DNA from: Caballeronia udeis
GTDB taxonomy: Bacteria > Pseudomonadota > Gammaproteobacteria > Burkholderiales > Burkholderiaceae
Assembly: GCF_001544555.2 (NCBI RefSeq)
Contig: NZ_FCOK02000076.1
Location: 1 to 50,301 of the forward strand
DNA: 50,301 bases
Direction: 5' to 3'
Position numbers and translations under genes: made by a program. Below, piece by piece: positions 1 to 8,552 of this stretch (position 1 is its first letter; each line of letters opens with the position of its first letter). The notes beneath the pieces are model-generated. The model made no database searches and was not told the DNA's origin. It worked only from the letters and a program-made list of their open reading frames with translations.

Positions 1-18
1 TTCAAATCGTGCCGATAG

Positions 19-1890
19 TTAAAGAATCTCGGACGCGTAATCTGCCAATCGCGACCGTTCGCCACGTGCAAGCGTGACGTGACCGCTATGCGTCCAGCCT
101 TTGAAGCGGTCGACTACGTACGTCAGGCCCGAACTGCCTTCCGTCAGATACGGCGTGTCGATCTGGGCGATATTGCCCAGACACACGATCTTCGTGCCCG
201 GACCGGCGCGCGTGACGAGCGTTTTCATCTGCTTGGGCGTCAGGTTCTGCGCTTCGTCGATGATCACGTATTTGTCCACGAAGGTCCGCCCGCGCATGAA
301 GTTCATGCTCTTCACCTTCAGGCGCGACCGGATCAGTTCCTGCGTGGCGGCGCGACCCCATTCACCGGCGGCGTCGTCGGTCTTTTGCAGGACTTCGAGG
401 TTGTCGTCGAATGCGCCCATCCACGGCTGCATTTTTTCCTCTTCCGTACCCGGCAGGAAGCCGATGTCTTCGCCAACCGGAACCGTTGCACGCGTCACGA
501 TGATCTCGTTATAACGCTTGTCGTCGAGCACTTGCGCGAGGCCGGCGGCCAATGCCATCAAGGTCTTGCCGGTACCGGCCTGACCCAGTAGCGTGACGAA
601 ATCCACGTCCGGGTTCATCAGCAGGTTCAACGCAAAATTCTGCTCGCGATTGCGCGACGTAATGCCCCACACGTTGTTCTTGTGATGGCTGTAATCGCGC
701 AACGTTTGCAGCAGCGCCGTCTTGCCGTTCAGCTCGCGCACGATGCCGTAGAACGACGGTTCACCGTTCTGCGGCTCGAAATAGACGAACTCGTTCACCA
801 GCATGGACGCGCACTGCGGACCGGTCACGCGGTAATACGTCGTGCCCGTCTTGGTGTCCTGCCAGCTTTCCATGCCCTTCGCGTGTTTCGTCCAGAAGTC
901 CGAAGGCAACGCACGTACGCCGGAATAGAGCAGGTCCTTGTCTTCCAGCACCTGGTCGTTGAAATAATCTTCAGCGGGCAGGCCGAGCGCATGGGCCTTG
1001 ATGCGCATGTTGATGTCTTTCGACACCAGCACGACCTGCCGATCCGTGCGTTCCTTCTGCAGCGCGCGAACCACACCGAGAATCTGGTTGTCGGCCTTGC
1101 CGACCGGCAGGCCTTCGACCGGTTCAATGTCGGTCAGCGTGGTCTGGAAGTACAGGCGGCCGGTTGCATCGCGATTGCCCAGCGCGGACAACGGCAACCC
1201 GGCGGCCATCTCGCCGACGTGCGCCACCAGCGCATCCAGCGTGCGGCTCACCTGACGCGCATTGCGCGCCACTTCCGACATGCCCTTCTTGTGGTTGTCG
1301 AGTTCCTCGAGCGTCATCATTGGCAGATAGACGTCGTGTTCCTCGAACCGGAACAGCGATGACGGATCGTGCATCAGCACGTTCGTGTCGAGCACGAACA
1401 GCTTGCCGATCTCGTTGTCCGGCTGGCCACGCGTGCGGCGCTTCTGTTGGCCACGCGGCTGAACGCCGTTAGCCACGGGCGCGGCCGGTGCCTCGGAGCG
1501 CGAAGGCGCGCGTTCACGCGCCTCGACCGGCGTGCGTGCGACTGCCGGCGTGGTTTCGACCTGTTCGGCCGGCGCAGCGGCGGGTTGCAGCAACGCCGCA
1601 GTTTGTTTCGTGCGGCGGGTGCGCGCGGCGGGCGCTGCGTCAGAGGCTTCTACCGCTGAGCCTTTGGATGCGTTCGCAAGCGTCTCGCTTGCTATGGCGC
1701 GCAAGGTATTGGCGGTGTTCGCGGCAGCAGGCCGCGAAGCGCCGACGCTCGCGCCAAATTCGGTTTCGGTTTCAACCAGATCGCCATCGCTTGCCTGCTT
1801 TTTTGATGATCGGGCAGGCCGGGCTTTGGCTTTGTATTCTTCAGACGGCAGGAGGTTGCCGAGCTTGACGGGTGCGGTAGGCAAAGGCAT
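19..1890 (-). CDS. PhoH-family PIN/ATPase protein
   Basis: 623-residue protein combining an RNase-like PIN domain with a PhoH ATPase. Residues 1-160 are Ala/Pro/Arg-rich and look disordered. The PIN domain starts near residue 164 with VLDTNVLMHD (Asp168 as a likely metal ligand). The PhoH domain has Walker A GQAGTGKT at 436-443 and Walker B VIIDEAQN near 543-550. The PIN-PhoH architecture is known and is thought to act as an RNA helicase/nuclease; the substrate here is not shown. I chose the ATG at 1890 because GAGG lies 6-9 nt upstream and the protein then begins MPLPTAPVKLG; the frame stays open upstream to 2127 without a better start. It lies downstream of bcp but behind a terminator, so it is probably transcribed separately. 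Confidence 0.93.
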   Translation of the reverse strand: MPLPTAPVKLGNLLPSEEYKAKARPARSSKKQASDGDLVETETEFGASVGASRPAAANTANTLRAIASETLANASKGSAVEASDAAPAARTRRTKQTAALLQPAAAPAEQVETTPAVARTPVEARERAPSRSEAPAAPVANGVQPRGQQKRRTRGQPDNEIGKLFVLDTNVLMHDPSSLFRFEEHDVYLPMMTLEELDNHKKGMSEVARNARQVSRTLDALVAHVGEMAAGLPLSALGNRDATGRLYFQTTLTDIEPVEGLPVGKADNQILGVVRALQKERTDRQVVLVSKDINMRIKAHALGLPAEDYFNDQVLEDKDLLYSGVRALPSDFWTKHAKGMESWQDTKTGTTYYRVTGPQCASMLVNEFVYFEPQNGEPSFYGIVRELNGKTALLQTLRDYSHHKNNVWGITSRNREQNFALNLLMNPDVDFVTLLGQAGTGKTLMALAAGLAQVLDDKRYNEIIVTRATVPVGEDIGFLPGTEEEKMQPWMGAFDDNLEVLQKTDDAAGEWGRAATQELIRSRLKVKSMNFMRGRTFVDKYVIIDEAQNLTPKQMKTLVTRAGPGTKIVCLGNIAQIDTPYLTEGSSGLTYVVDRFKGWTHSGHVTLARGERSRLADYASEIL

Positions 1891-2363
1891 GGTTTTCCTC
1901 GATAGGATTCGGATCGTATGTCGTGCGTCGCCTGTCGCATCCTGCGTTATGCCAACGGTCAGGTCTTCAGGCCAGAAGGCTGGACGTCGATGCAGTTTGC
2001 GTCCGGAGACGCGCTTCGGTTTCGAAAACGCCGGTTCGCCTAGATTTCGATCGGCTCCTTGGAAGTTGCGTCCTGAAGAAAACGGGGATGAAACGCACGG
2101 ACGGCGCGGGACGCCCAGGGCGCACACGCTGGAGGTAAGGGAGCGTCCGCAAACAAAAAAGCCGCTGTCCCGGACGATGGGACCAGCGGCTCGACAGCGC
2201 CTGCTTCAAAGCGCCTTTCAACTTCCACCACGCCCCTGGATTCCAGGCGTGGCGTGTAGCGGGTACCCGTGCCGGTCGCGGGGAAAACCGCGAAACACCG
2301 GACGCTACGCAAAGAGAAATGGAGGGAAGGGCAAGCGCTCATTGCGAATCAATATAACGTGCC
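1891..2363. other. phoH-bcp intergenic region
   Basis: 473 bases without a convincing gene. It contains the minus-strand terminator at 2155-2190 and, to its left, the presumed phoH leader and promoter. I could not identify a clear -35/-10 pair for phoH. The open frames here are continuations of phoH upstream of its likely start or noise. Confidence 0.5.
2155..2190 (-). terminator. rho-independent terminator downstream of bcp
   Basis: Read on the minus strand, a GC-rich stem GCCGCTGGTCCC/GGGACAGCGGC (one bulge, loop about 7 nt) is followed by a run of six T. It lies about 170 nt past the bcp stop and before phoH, so it should end bcp transcription. Confidence 0.8.
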
Positions 2364-2825
2364 TCAAAGCGCTTGTACAGCTTCTACAATCTGCTCCACG
2401 TGGCCTGGAACCTTTACGCCACGGAACTCCCGGCGCAGCACCCCTTTCGCGTCCAGCAGGAAGGTCGAACGCTCGATTCCGCGCACTTCCTTGCCATACA
2501 TTTTCTTCATTTTGATGACACCGAAGAGCGTGCAGATAGCCTCGTCGGAATCGGATACCAGCGTGTATGGCAGTTCCAGCTTGGCCTTGAAGTTGTCGTG
2601 CGATTTCACGCTGTCACGCGAGATACCGATCACTTCAGCACCCGCCTTCTTGAATTGCGCATAGAGATCACGGAACTGCAGGCTTTCCGTTGTACAGCCC
2701 GGCGTATTGTCTTTCGGATAAAAAAACAGCACGACTTTCTTGCCTCGCAAGGACGACAGCGTAAAGTCGCCGCCGGTTGCGGGCGCGGTGAAATCGGGAA
2801 CGGGTTGATCGACGGCGATCGGCAC
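2364..2825 (-). CDS. bcp: thiol peroxidase, Bcp/PrxQ-type peroxiredoxin
   Basis: 153-residue peroxiredoxin that reduces hydrogen peroxide and organic hydroperoxides at the expense of thioredoxin or similar thiols, in the cytoplasm. The peroxidatic cysteine is Cys44 in PGCTTES. The resolving cysteine that E. coli Bcp has five residues later is absent (Gln-Phe-Arg follows), so this enzyme may act as a 1-Cys type or use another cysteine, for example the one in AICTLFG. The length is typical of the family. The start is GTG at 2825: AGGAG lies 8 nt upstream and no in-frame ATG fits better. Two hairpin repeats (2840-2939) begin 14 nt upstream of the start codon, so they probably fall in its leader or promoter. 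Confidence 0.93.
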   Translation of the reverse strand: MPIAVDQPVPDFTAPATGGDFTLSSLRGKKVVLFFYPKDNTPGCTTESLQFRDLYAQFKKAGAEVIGISRDSVKSHDNFKAKLELPYTLVSDSDEAICTLFGVIKMKKMYGKEVRGIERSTFLLDAKGVLRREFRGVKVPGHVEQIVEAVQAL

Positions 2826-2839
2826 GAAGTTTCTCCTAT

Positions 2840-2884
2840 GTCGACCGGAGTTGGCGCTTTAGCGCTTACTCCGGTCCCATGCAA
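2840..2884. repeat. hairpin repeat, copy 1
   Basis: 45-nt unit, identical to 2895-2939. The core is an interrupted palindrome: outer arms CCGGAGT/ACTCCGG enclose an inner GGCGC/GCGCT-like stem around TTTA. The unit starts GTCGA and ends CCCATGCAA. It abuts the bcp ribosome binding site. The structure looks like a dispersed REP/MITE-like intergenic element of Burkholderiaceae, but the wider distribution is my inference. Confidence 0.8.
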
Positions 2885-2894
2885 AGTGTTTGCG

Positions 2895-2939
2895 GTCGAC
2901 CGGAGTTGGCGCTTTAGCGCTTACTCCGGTCCCATGCAA
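2895..2939. repeat. hairpin repeat, copy 2
   Basis: Perfect second copy of the 45-nt hairpin unit in the same orientation as 2840-2884. The period is 55 nt and a 10-nt non-repeated spacer lies between the copies. Confidence 0.8.
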
Positions 2940-3088
2940 CATGGTTGCTGTTATCGGTAGACGCGTGGCTCGGGCGCCAATTTCTGGAGAGCGAGCACGT
3001 TGGAACGGTAGTGCAGATCCGCGAAGGGCTGTACCCGTCCGGCCGAGCCCGCGACAGATACCAGGCGCGAAAACAGGCCGGCAGCGCG

Positions 3089-3985
3089 TCAGTCTGGCTG
3101 CAGTATCAACTCGCCCGCGCGGCCTGGAATCTCGCCCCACGCGACAGGGTACGTGGGCAGCGTCGCGCGGTCCAGCGTCGCATGATAGTCGCCCATCGTG
3201 CAGAAACCATGACCTTGCGCGCTCCAGCCGGCCAGCAATTGCTCGAATACCGTGGCCAGCTTTTGTCCTTCCAGTTCGGCGTGCAGCGTGAAGACCTGGT
3301 CGTGAGCCTGCTTCGACGTGAGGCCAAGCAAATGCGCAGCCACATTGCTCACGTCCACACCATCCACACCGAGGATTTCATCCAGCGTAGGCAGCGTGGT
3401 GGGCATCTGGACGTGATTCAGCGTTCGGCCGTCGAGTACGGGAATGTAGGGCGTGTGGCCACGACCATCGGAGGCGTATTTCATGCCCCAGGCATCGATC
3501 TGTTCGAACGCGTAGCCGTTCATCTGCCAGCCCGCTGCGCCGTGCGTGACAGGCGGCGTGCCGAAGATCTCGACGAAACGCGCGTGGCTGCGCTGCATCT
3601 GGCTGGCTGTCCACTCACGATTGCCGGCACGGACATTGTCCTGCCAGTACACGTGATCCCACGTGTGGATGCCGCACTCGAACCCAGCTTCATGAATCGC
3701 GCGCATTTCGGCAACCGCACGGCGGCCGATATCCGGCCCCGGCAGAAGCACGCCATACATGAGCGTCTTGATGCCGTAATGCTCGACCACCGACGTCCGC
3801 GACACCTTCTTGAGAAACCCCGGACGAAACACGCGGCGCAATGCCCAGCCAGTGTGATCGGGTCCGAGGCTGAACAGGAAGGTCGCGCGGGCGTGGTATT
3901 TGTCGAGCAGGCGCGCGAGATTCGGCACGCCTTCGCGCGTGCCGCGCAGGGTATCGACGTCGATTTTCAGAACAATGCGAGCCAC
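3089..3985 (-). CDS. arnD: ArnD: 4-formamido-arabinose-phosphoundecaprenol deformylase
   Basis: 298-residue NodB-like polysaccharide deacetylase that removes the formyl group from undecaprenyl-phosphate-Ara4FN, giving the Ara4N donor for lipid A. It starts with the ArnD-type motif KIDVDTLRGTREGVP (metal/catalytic Asp9 and Asp11) and carries zinc-type histidines 107 and 111 in HTWDH. Late-domain motifs such as FTLHAELEG and the C-terminal GRAGE also match E. coli ArnD as I remember it. It starts 9 nt after the stop of the dehydrogenase gene, so it is the last gene of the arn operon. No terminator is visible downstream. Confidence 0.92.
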   Translation of the reverse strand: MARIVLKIDVDTLRGTREGVPNLARLLDKYHARATFLFSLGPDHTGWALRRVFRPGFLKKVSRTSVVEHYGIKTLMYGVLLPGPDIGRRAVAEMRAIHEAGFECGIHTWDHVYWQDNVRAGNREWTASQMQRSHARFVEIFGTPPVTHGAAGWQMNGYAFEQIDAWGMKYASDGRGHTPYIPVLDGRTLNHVQMPTTLPTLDEILGVDGVDVSNVAAHLLGLTSKQAHDQVFTLHAELEGQKLATVFEQLLAGWSAQGHGFCTMGDYHATLDRATLPTYPVAWGEIPGRAGELILQPD

Positions 3986-3994
3986 GCGCCGTCC

Positions 3995-5044
3995 TTAGGA
4001 CTGGTCTTCGACAAGGCGCCGCGCCGTGCCCACGTCGCCGCGATACGCTTCGAAAATCTTGCGCAACGCGTCGTCCATGGTCGCGACCGGCTTCCAGCCG
4101 AGTTCCTGGATCGTGTTGTCGATCTTCGGCACGCGGTTCTGCACGTCCTGATAACCCGCGCCGTAGTAGTCGCCTGACGACGTCTCCACGAGCTGGACCG
4201 TCTTTGCGCTTTCAGCGTATTCGGGGATCTCGTTCGCGAGCTTCAGCATCTTGTTGGCGAGTTCACGGACCGAGAAGTTGTTGCTCGGATTACCGATGTT
4301 ATAGATCTTGCCCGTCGCCACGCCGTTCTTGTTTTCGATGATCTTCATCAACGCGCCGATGCCGTCGTCAATATCCGTGAACGCACGTTTTTGCGCGCCG
4401 CCGTCGACGAGGCTGATGTTTTCACCGCGCACGATGTGACCCAGGAATTGCGTGACCACGCGCGAGCTGCCTTCCTTCGGCGTGTAGATCGAGTCGAGGC
4501 CCGGGCCGATCCAGTTGAACGGACGGAACAGCGTGAAGTTCAGGCCTTCCATGCCGTAACCCCAGATCACGCGGTCCATCAACTGCTTCGAACACGCGTA
4601 GATCCAGCGCGGTTTGTTGATCGGGCCATAGCTCAACAGCGATTCTTCGGGATCGAATTGCTCGTCGGTGCACATGCCGTACACCTCGGACGTGGATGGA
4701 AACACCAGGTGCTTGCCGTATTTCACGGCTGAACGAACGATGGGCAGGTTCGCTTCGAAGTCGAGTTCGAACACGCGCAGCGGCTGCTTGACGTAGGTGG
4801 CCGGCGTGGCGATAGCGACCAGCGGCAGGATCACATCGCACTTCTTGATGTGATATTCGACCCATTCCTTGTTGATCGTGATGTCGCCTTCGAAGAAATG
4901 CATGCGCTCGTGATTGGCGAGGTCGCCGAGACGGTCGCGTTGCATGTCCATGCCGAAGACTTCCCAGTCGGTCGTCTCGAGAATGCGCTTGGAGAGGTGG
5001 TGGCCAATGAAGCCGTTGACACCCAGGATCAGGACTTTTTTCAT
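3995..5044 (-). CDS. ArnA-type UDP-glucuronate dehydrogenase/decarboxylase
   Basis: 349-residue extended short-chain dehydrogenase equivalent to the C-terminal half of enterobacterial ArnA. It oxidises and decarboxylates UDP-glucuronic acid to UDP-4-keto-arabinose. Visible motifs are the NAD-binding GVNGFIG (residues 8-14), PSTSEVYG, the YACSK Tyr-x3-Lys pair, FRPFNWIGP, and QKRAFTDIDDG, which carries the ArnA-characteristic arginine. It overlaps the formyltransferase gene by ATGA (5041-5044), which indicates translational coupling. The two activities of ArnA are therefore separate polypeptides here. The function is well supported; naming it arnA would hide the split. Confidence 0.92.
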   Translation of the reverse strand: MKKVLILGVNGFIGHHLSKRILETTDWEVFGMDMQRDRLGDLANHERMHFFEGDITINKEWVEYHIKKCDVILPLVAIATPATYVKQPLRVFELDFEANLPIVRSAVKYGKHLVFPSTSEVYGMCTDEQFDPEESLLSYGPINKPRWIYACSKQLMDRVIWGYGMEGLNFTLFRPFNWIGPGLDSIYTPKEGSSRVVTQFLGHIVRGENISLVDGGAQKRAFTDIDDGIGALMKIIENKNGVATGKIYNIGNPSNNFSVRELANKMLKLANEIPEYAESAKTVQLVETSSGDYYGAGYQDVQNRVPKIDNTIQELGWKPVATMDDALRKIFEAYRGDVGTARRLVEDQS

Positions 5045-6099
5045 GAATGAGGAAGTGATTGAGTGAGTCGGCCGAATTCGGCGGGACTGACGACGCGTTC
5101 GCCGCCGGCGGGAGTCTGGTTTTCGTCCACGAATGGTTGCCGCAATTCACGGATGGCGACGACGCGGCCGTCCCCGCATACGCCAAACAGCGCATTATCC
5201 TTCACGTGCAGGCCAGGGGGCAAATTCGAGACCTCACGCAGGGTTTCGGCCGCGACGTCCGGCAGGCCGTTTTCGGGCGCGAGACGGGCCCGCGCGACAA
5301 TAAAGCGCTGCTGGCCGATGTCCGTAAAAGCCCCCGGATACGGCGGCGCGACGGCGCGAATCAGGTTGTAGACCTGCTGCGCCGTTTGCGACCAGTCGAT
5401 GCGGCCATCTTCCGGCTTCCGGCCGCCGAAGTAGCTGCCCTTGGTGAGGTCGTTCGGCAAATGCGGCGCTTCGCCTGCGATCAAGACCGGCAAGACGCGC
5501 CACAAGGTTTGCTCGGCGGCGACGGTGGTTTTGTCGAAGACTTGCGCCGCGGTGTCGTCAGGGAGAATGGGCACGGGCGTTTGGCCGAGGATGGCTCCGG
5601 CGTCCGGTTTGGCCGCCATCTCGTGCAGCGTCGCACCCGTTTCTGTTTCTCCGTTCAGCACGGCCCAATTGGTGGGCACGCGCCCGCGATACTTCGGCAA
5701 CAGCGAACCGTGCATGTTGTACGCGCCGCGCGCCGCAAGCGCGAGCAGCCCGACCGGCAGCATGTGCCGGTAGTAGAACGAGAAGATGAAATCCGGCGCG
5801 AGTTCGCTGATTGCCTCACGCAGTTCGGGCGACTTGGGATCGGCGGGCGTGATGACCGCGATGCCATGATCCGCCGCCACCGATTTCACGCTGCCGAACC
5901 AGATGTTCTCGTCAGGATTGTCTTCGTGCGTGACGACCAGCGCGACTTCCACGCCGCGCGCGAGCAGGACCTGCAGGCAGCGCACGCCAACGTTGTGATA
6001 CGCGAACACCACCGCGCGAGGCTTCGCGCGTGGAGCGTTTGCAGGGCTTGCAGGGTTTGCAGCGTTTGTAGTGCTTGTGGAATTAACCGCCGGGTTCAT
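5041..6099 (-). CDS. ArnA-type UDP-Ara4N formyltransferase
   Basis: 352-residue homologue of the N-terminal formyltransferase half of ArnA, which transfers formyl from 10-formyl-tetrahydrofolate to UDP-Ara4N. Diagnostic motifs are NMHGSLLPKYRGRVPTNW (catalytic Asn and His) and ETGATLHEMAAKPDAGAI (catalytic Asp). Residues 1-28 are a low-complexity Ala/Asn/Pro/Ser tail encoded by imperfect 9-nt repeats (6039-6083). The domain itself starts at RAVVFAYHN. The ATG at 6099 is supported by GAGG just upstream, next to the arnC stop. It overlaps the dehydrogenase gene by 4 nt at its 3' end. Confidence 0.92.
   Translation of the reverse strand: MNPAVNSTSTTNAANPASPANAPRAKPRAVVFAYHNVGVRCLQVLLARGVEVALVVTHEDNPDENIWFGSVKSVAADHGIAVITPADPKSPELREAISELAPDFIFSFYYRHMLPVGLLALAARGAYNMHGSLLPKYRGRVPTNWAVLNGETETGATLHEMAAKPDAGAILGQTPVPILPDDTAAQVFDKTTVAAEQTLWRVLPVLIAGEAPHLPNDLTKGSYFGGRKPEDGRIDWSQTAQQVYNLIRAVAPPYPGAFTDIGQQRFIVARARLAPENGLPDVAAETLREVSNLPPGLHVKDNALFGVCGDGRVVAIRELRQPFVDENQTPAGGERVVSPAEFGRLTQSLPHS
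6039..6083. repeat. imperfect 9-nt tandem repeat in formyltransferase 5' end
   Basis: About five units of the form TTGCAGGGC, TTGCAGGGT, TTGCAGCGT, TTGTAGTGC, TTGTGGAAT, decaying towards the start codon. They encode the Asn/Ala/Pro-rich N-terminal tail and keep the frame because the unit is three codons. Confidence 0.65.
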
Positions 6100-6106
6100 A
6101 GCGACC

Positions 6107-7135
6107 TCATAGAGGATCGACCTCGCGGCTGATTGCTGCTACCGCTTCCTGGCGTGGCATGGTCCGCGCCGGCTTGCCGTCGCGCTCTTCCAGGATGGTC
6201 TGCACCAGGTAACGCGGCCGCGCGCGCACTTGCTGATAGATCCGGCCGATATATTCGCCCAGCAGCCCAAGCGCGAAGATGATCACGCCGAGCATGAAGA
6301 AGGTGATAGCGAACAGGGTGAACACCCCTTCGACTTCCGCGCCGAACATGAAGCGTCGAACCAACAGCAGCAGGAACAGGCCCGCGGACCCGACCGACAG
6401 GATCACGCCGATGAACGACAACCACTGCAGCGGCACGACGGAGAAACCGGTCACCAGATCAAAGTTGAGGCGGATCAGGCTGTACAGCGAGTACTTGGAT
6501 TCCCCGGCGAAGCGCTCTTCGTGCGCGACGTCGATTTCAATCGGGTTCTGCGCGAAGGTATAGGCCAGCGCCGGAATGAAGGTGTTGATTTCACCGCAGC
6601 GGTTGATGGTGTCAATGATGTGCCGGCTGTAACCACGCAGCATGCAGCCCTGGTCGGTCATCCTGATGCGCGTGATGCGTTCGCGCAGCCGGTTCATCAG
6701 CCGCGAGGCCTTCTTGCGCCAGAAGCTGTCCTGGCGTTGCTGGCGAATCGTGCCGACGTAGTCGTAACCCTCGCGCATCTTCTCGAGCAGCTTGGCGATT
6801 TCCTCGGGGGGGTTCTGCAGGTCGGCGTCGAGCGTAATGACGCATTCCCCGCGCGATTGTTCGAAGCCCGCGAGAATGGCCATGTGCTGGCCATAGTTGC
6901 CGTTCAGCAGGATCACGCGGGTCGTGTCCGGCCGCGCGCGAAACTGCTGGCCGAGCAATGCCGCCGACTTGTCGCGGCTGCCGTCGTTGATGAAGATCAC
7001 TTCATACGTCGCGCCGAGTGCATCAAGCGCCGGATACAGGCGGGAGAAGAGTGCCGCGAGGCCTTCTTCTTCGTTGTACACCGGGACCACGACCGTTAAT
7101 TCCGGGCCGGTCGGCAGAAAATCCGTTTGACTCAT
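6107..7135 (-). CDS. arnC: ArnC: undecaprenyl-phosphate Ara4FN transferase
   Basis: 342-residue GT2-family glycosyltransferase that moves 4-formamido-arabinose from UDP to undecaprenyl phosphate at the inner membrane. The N-terminal GT-A domain begins ELTVVVPVYNEEEGL and has the metal-binding DADLQNPPEE. QGCMLRGYSR is typical of ArnC/DPM1-like enzymes. Two C-terminal membrane segments follow (about residues 235-260 and 270-295). I prefer the ATG at 7135 (MSQTDFLPTG); the frame is open upstream to 7306, but that extension looks non-coding. The ribosome binding site is weak. It lies 7 nt before the formyltransferase start and 133 nt after the arnB stop. Confidence 0.9.
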   Translation of the reverse strand: MSQTDFLPTGPELTVVVPVYNEEEGLAALFSRLYPALDALGATYEVIFINDGSRDKSAALLGQQFRARPDTTRVILLNGNYGQHMAILAGFEQSRGECVITLDADLQNPPEEIAKLLEKMREGYDYVGTIRQQRQDSFWRKKASRLMNRLRERITRIRMTDQGCMLRGYSRHIIDTINRCGEINTFIPALAYTFAQNPIEIDVAHEERFAGESKYSLYSLIRLNFDLVTGFSVVPLQWLSFIGVILSVGSAGLFLLLLVRRFMFGAEVEGVFTLFAITFFMLGVIIFALGLLGEYIGRIYQQVRARPRYLVQTILEERDGKPARTMPRQEAVAAISREVDPL

Positions 7136-7268
7136 GTTGACGATGGTTCCGCTAGATGTCCGTGGTGAAAAATGTGGTTCTTGTTTTGCCGTGCGATCCG
7201 CGTACGTTGCATGACTTGCATACTTTAGCGTGCTGGGCGTGCCGTATTGCCTACGTGACTCGCATGCC

Positions 7269-8432
7269 TTAAATGGCGTGCGCCGCGCAGATTTCATCGA
7301 CTGCATGCACGACGCGTTTCACGTCGTCCTGGTTCATCTGGGTGAAGAGCGGCAGCGTGACCGTTGACGCGCCGTATTTTTCGGCGTGCGGGAACATGCC
7401 TTCGTGGAACCCACGTCCGCGATACAGCGTGAACAGGTGCAGCGCCGGGTAATGCACGCCCGTGCCAATGCCGCGTTCCTTCATCAGTCCCATGAACGCC
7501 GAGCGCGTAAGCGACAGGCGCTCTAGCGGCAGCGCGATCTGGAACATGTGCCAGTTGCTGTCGGTGAAATTCGCCACCGGCAATTGCACGCCCATGCGCA
7601 CGGCCGCGCCGTTCGCGAAACTCTCAAAGTATGCGCGCGCCAGTTCCCGGCGTTGTTCCGTGAAACGCTCCACGTGCTTGAGCTGACCCAGGCCAACGCG
7701 GGCGGCGACGTCGGTGAGATTATATTTGCCACCGAGGAGATCGCAGTCCATGCCGTCAAAGCCGGTGCGTGTGATGCCTTGCAGCCGGTACTTCTGCGCA
7801 AGCACGGCTTCTTCCTCGTTATTCAGGACGAGCGCGCCGCCTTCGATCGACGTGACGTTCTTGTTTGCGTGAAAGCTGAACGAGACAATGTCGCCGAATG
7901 CGCCGATCTTCTGACCGCGCCACGATGCTCCAAACGCCTGCGCCGCGTCTTCGATCACGCGCAGGCCATGCTCGCGTGCAATGCCGTACAGCCGGTCCAT
8001 GTCCACGGGCAAACCGGACAGATACACCGGCAGGATTGCCTTGGTACGGGGCGTAATGGCCTTCTCGAGCAGGTCCAGGTCGATATTGCGCGTGACCGGG
8101 TCGATATCCGCGAACACCGGTGTAGCGCCTGTTTCAATGATCACATTGCTGGTCGAGACCCAGGTCATGGGTGTGGTGATGACTTCGTCGCCTTCGCCCA
8201 CGCCGGCTATACGCAACCCGACTTCCATGGTCGCCGTGCCGGAATTGAACGTGCGCACCGGGCGGCCGCCGCAGTAGGCGGACAGTTCGGCTTCGAACTG
8301 CTGGTTTTGCGGGCCGGTCGTGATCCAGCCGGAACGCAGAACGTCGACGACGCCCTGAATCGTCTCTTCGTCAATCTCGGCGCGTACGAAAGGCAGAAAG
8401 GGAAGCGTTTTAGAAGGCACGTTCTGGGTCAT
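7269..8432 (-). CDS. arnB: ArnB: UDP-4-keto-arabinose aminotransferase
   Basis: 387-residue DegT/DnrJ/EryC1 PLP aminotransferase that converts UDP-4-keto-arabinose to UDP-Ara4N using glutamate. The PLP lysine is Lys191 in FSFHANKNVTSIEGGALV, and EDAAQAFGA contains the PLP-contacting aspartate. The C-terminal GVHYPALHLFTLYR and LPLFTQMNQDDV also fit ArnB. The start at 8432 (MTQNVPSKTLPFLPF) agrees with the family; an in-frame ATG at 8489 would add 19 residues. It sits between the arnE-like transporter gene and arnC in the operon. Confidence 0.91.
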   Translation of the reverse strand: MTQNVPSKTLPFLPFVRAEIDEETIQGVVDVLRSGWITTGPQNQQFEAELSAYCGGRPVRTFNSGTATMEVGLRIAGVGEGDEVITTPMTWVSTSNVIIETGATPVFADIDPVTRNIDLDLLEKAITPRTKAILPVYLSGLPVDMDRLYGIAREHGLRVIEDAAQAFGASWRGQKIGAFGDIVSFSFHANKNVTSIEGGALVLNNEEEAVLAQKYRLQGITRTGFDGMDCDLLGGKYNLTDVAARVGLGQLKHVERFTEQRRELARAYFESFANGAAVRMGVQLPVANFTDSNWHMFQIALPLERLSLTRSAFMGLMKERGIGTGVHYPALHLFTLYRGRGFHEGMFPHAEKYGASTVTLPLFTQMNQDDVKRVVHAVDEICAAHAI

Positions 8433-8552
8433 GGAAGCTCTGCGAAGGAAAGGAACGGTGAGATCTTTGAAACACAGTCTTTGAATCACGGTGTCAGCCG
8501 GGTTCAGCTTCGTTCAGGCGCACCCAGGTACGCTCAGGTACGCCCGGAACCC

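Noticed and set aside
2840..2939. Small CRISPR array
   Set aside because: Only two repeats with a 10-nt spacer and long internal palindromes; spacer far too short and no cas genes.
2945..4177. 410-codon plus-strand frame across arnD
   Set aside because: Antisense to arnD and the dehydrogenase; no start signal or family.
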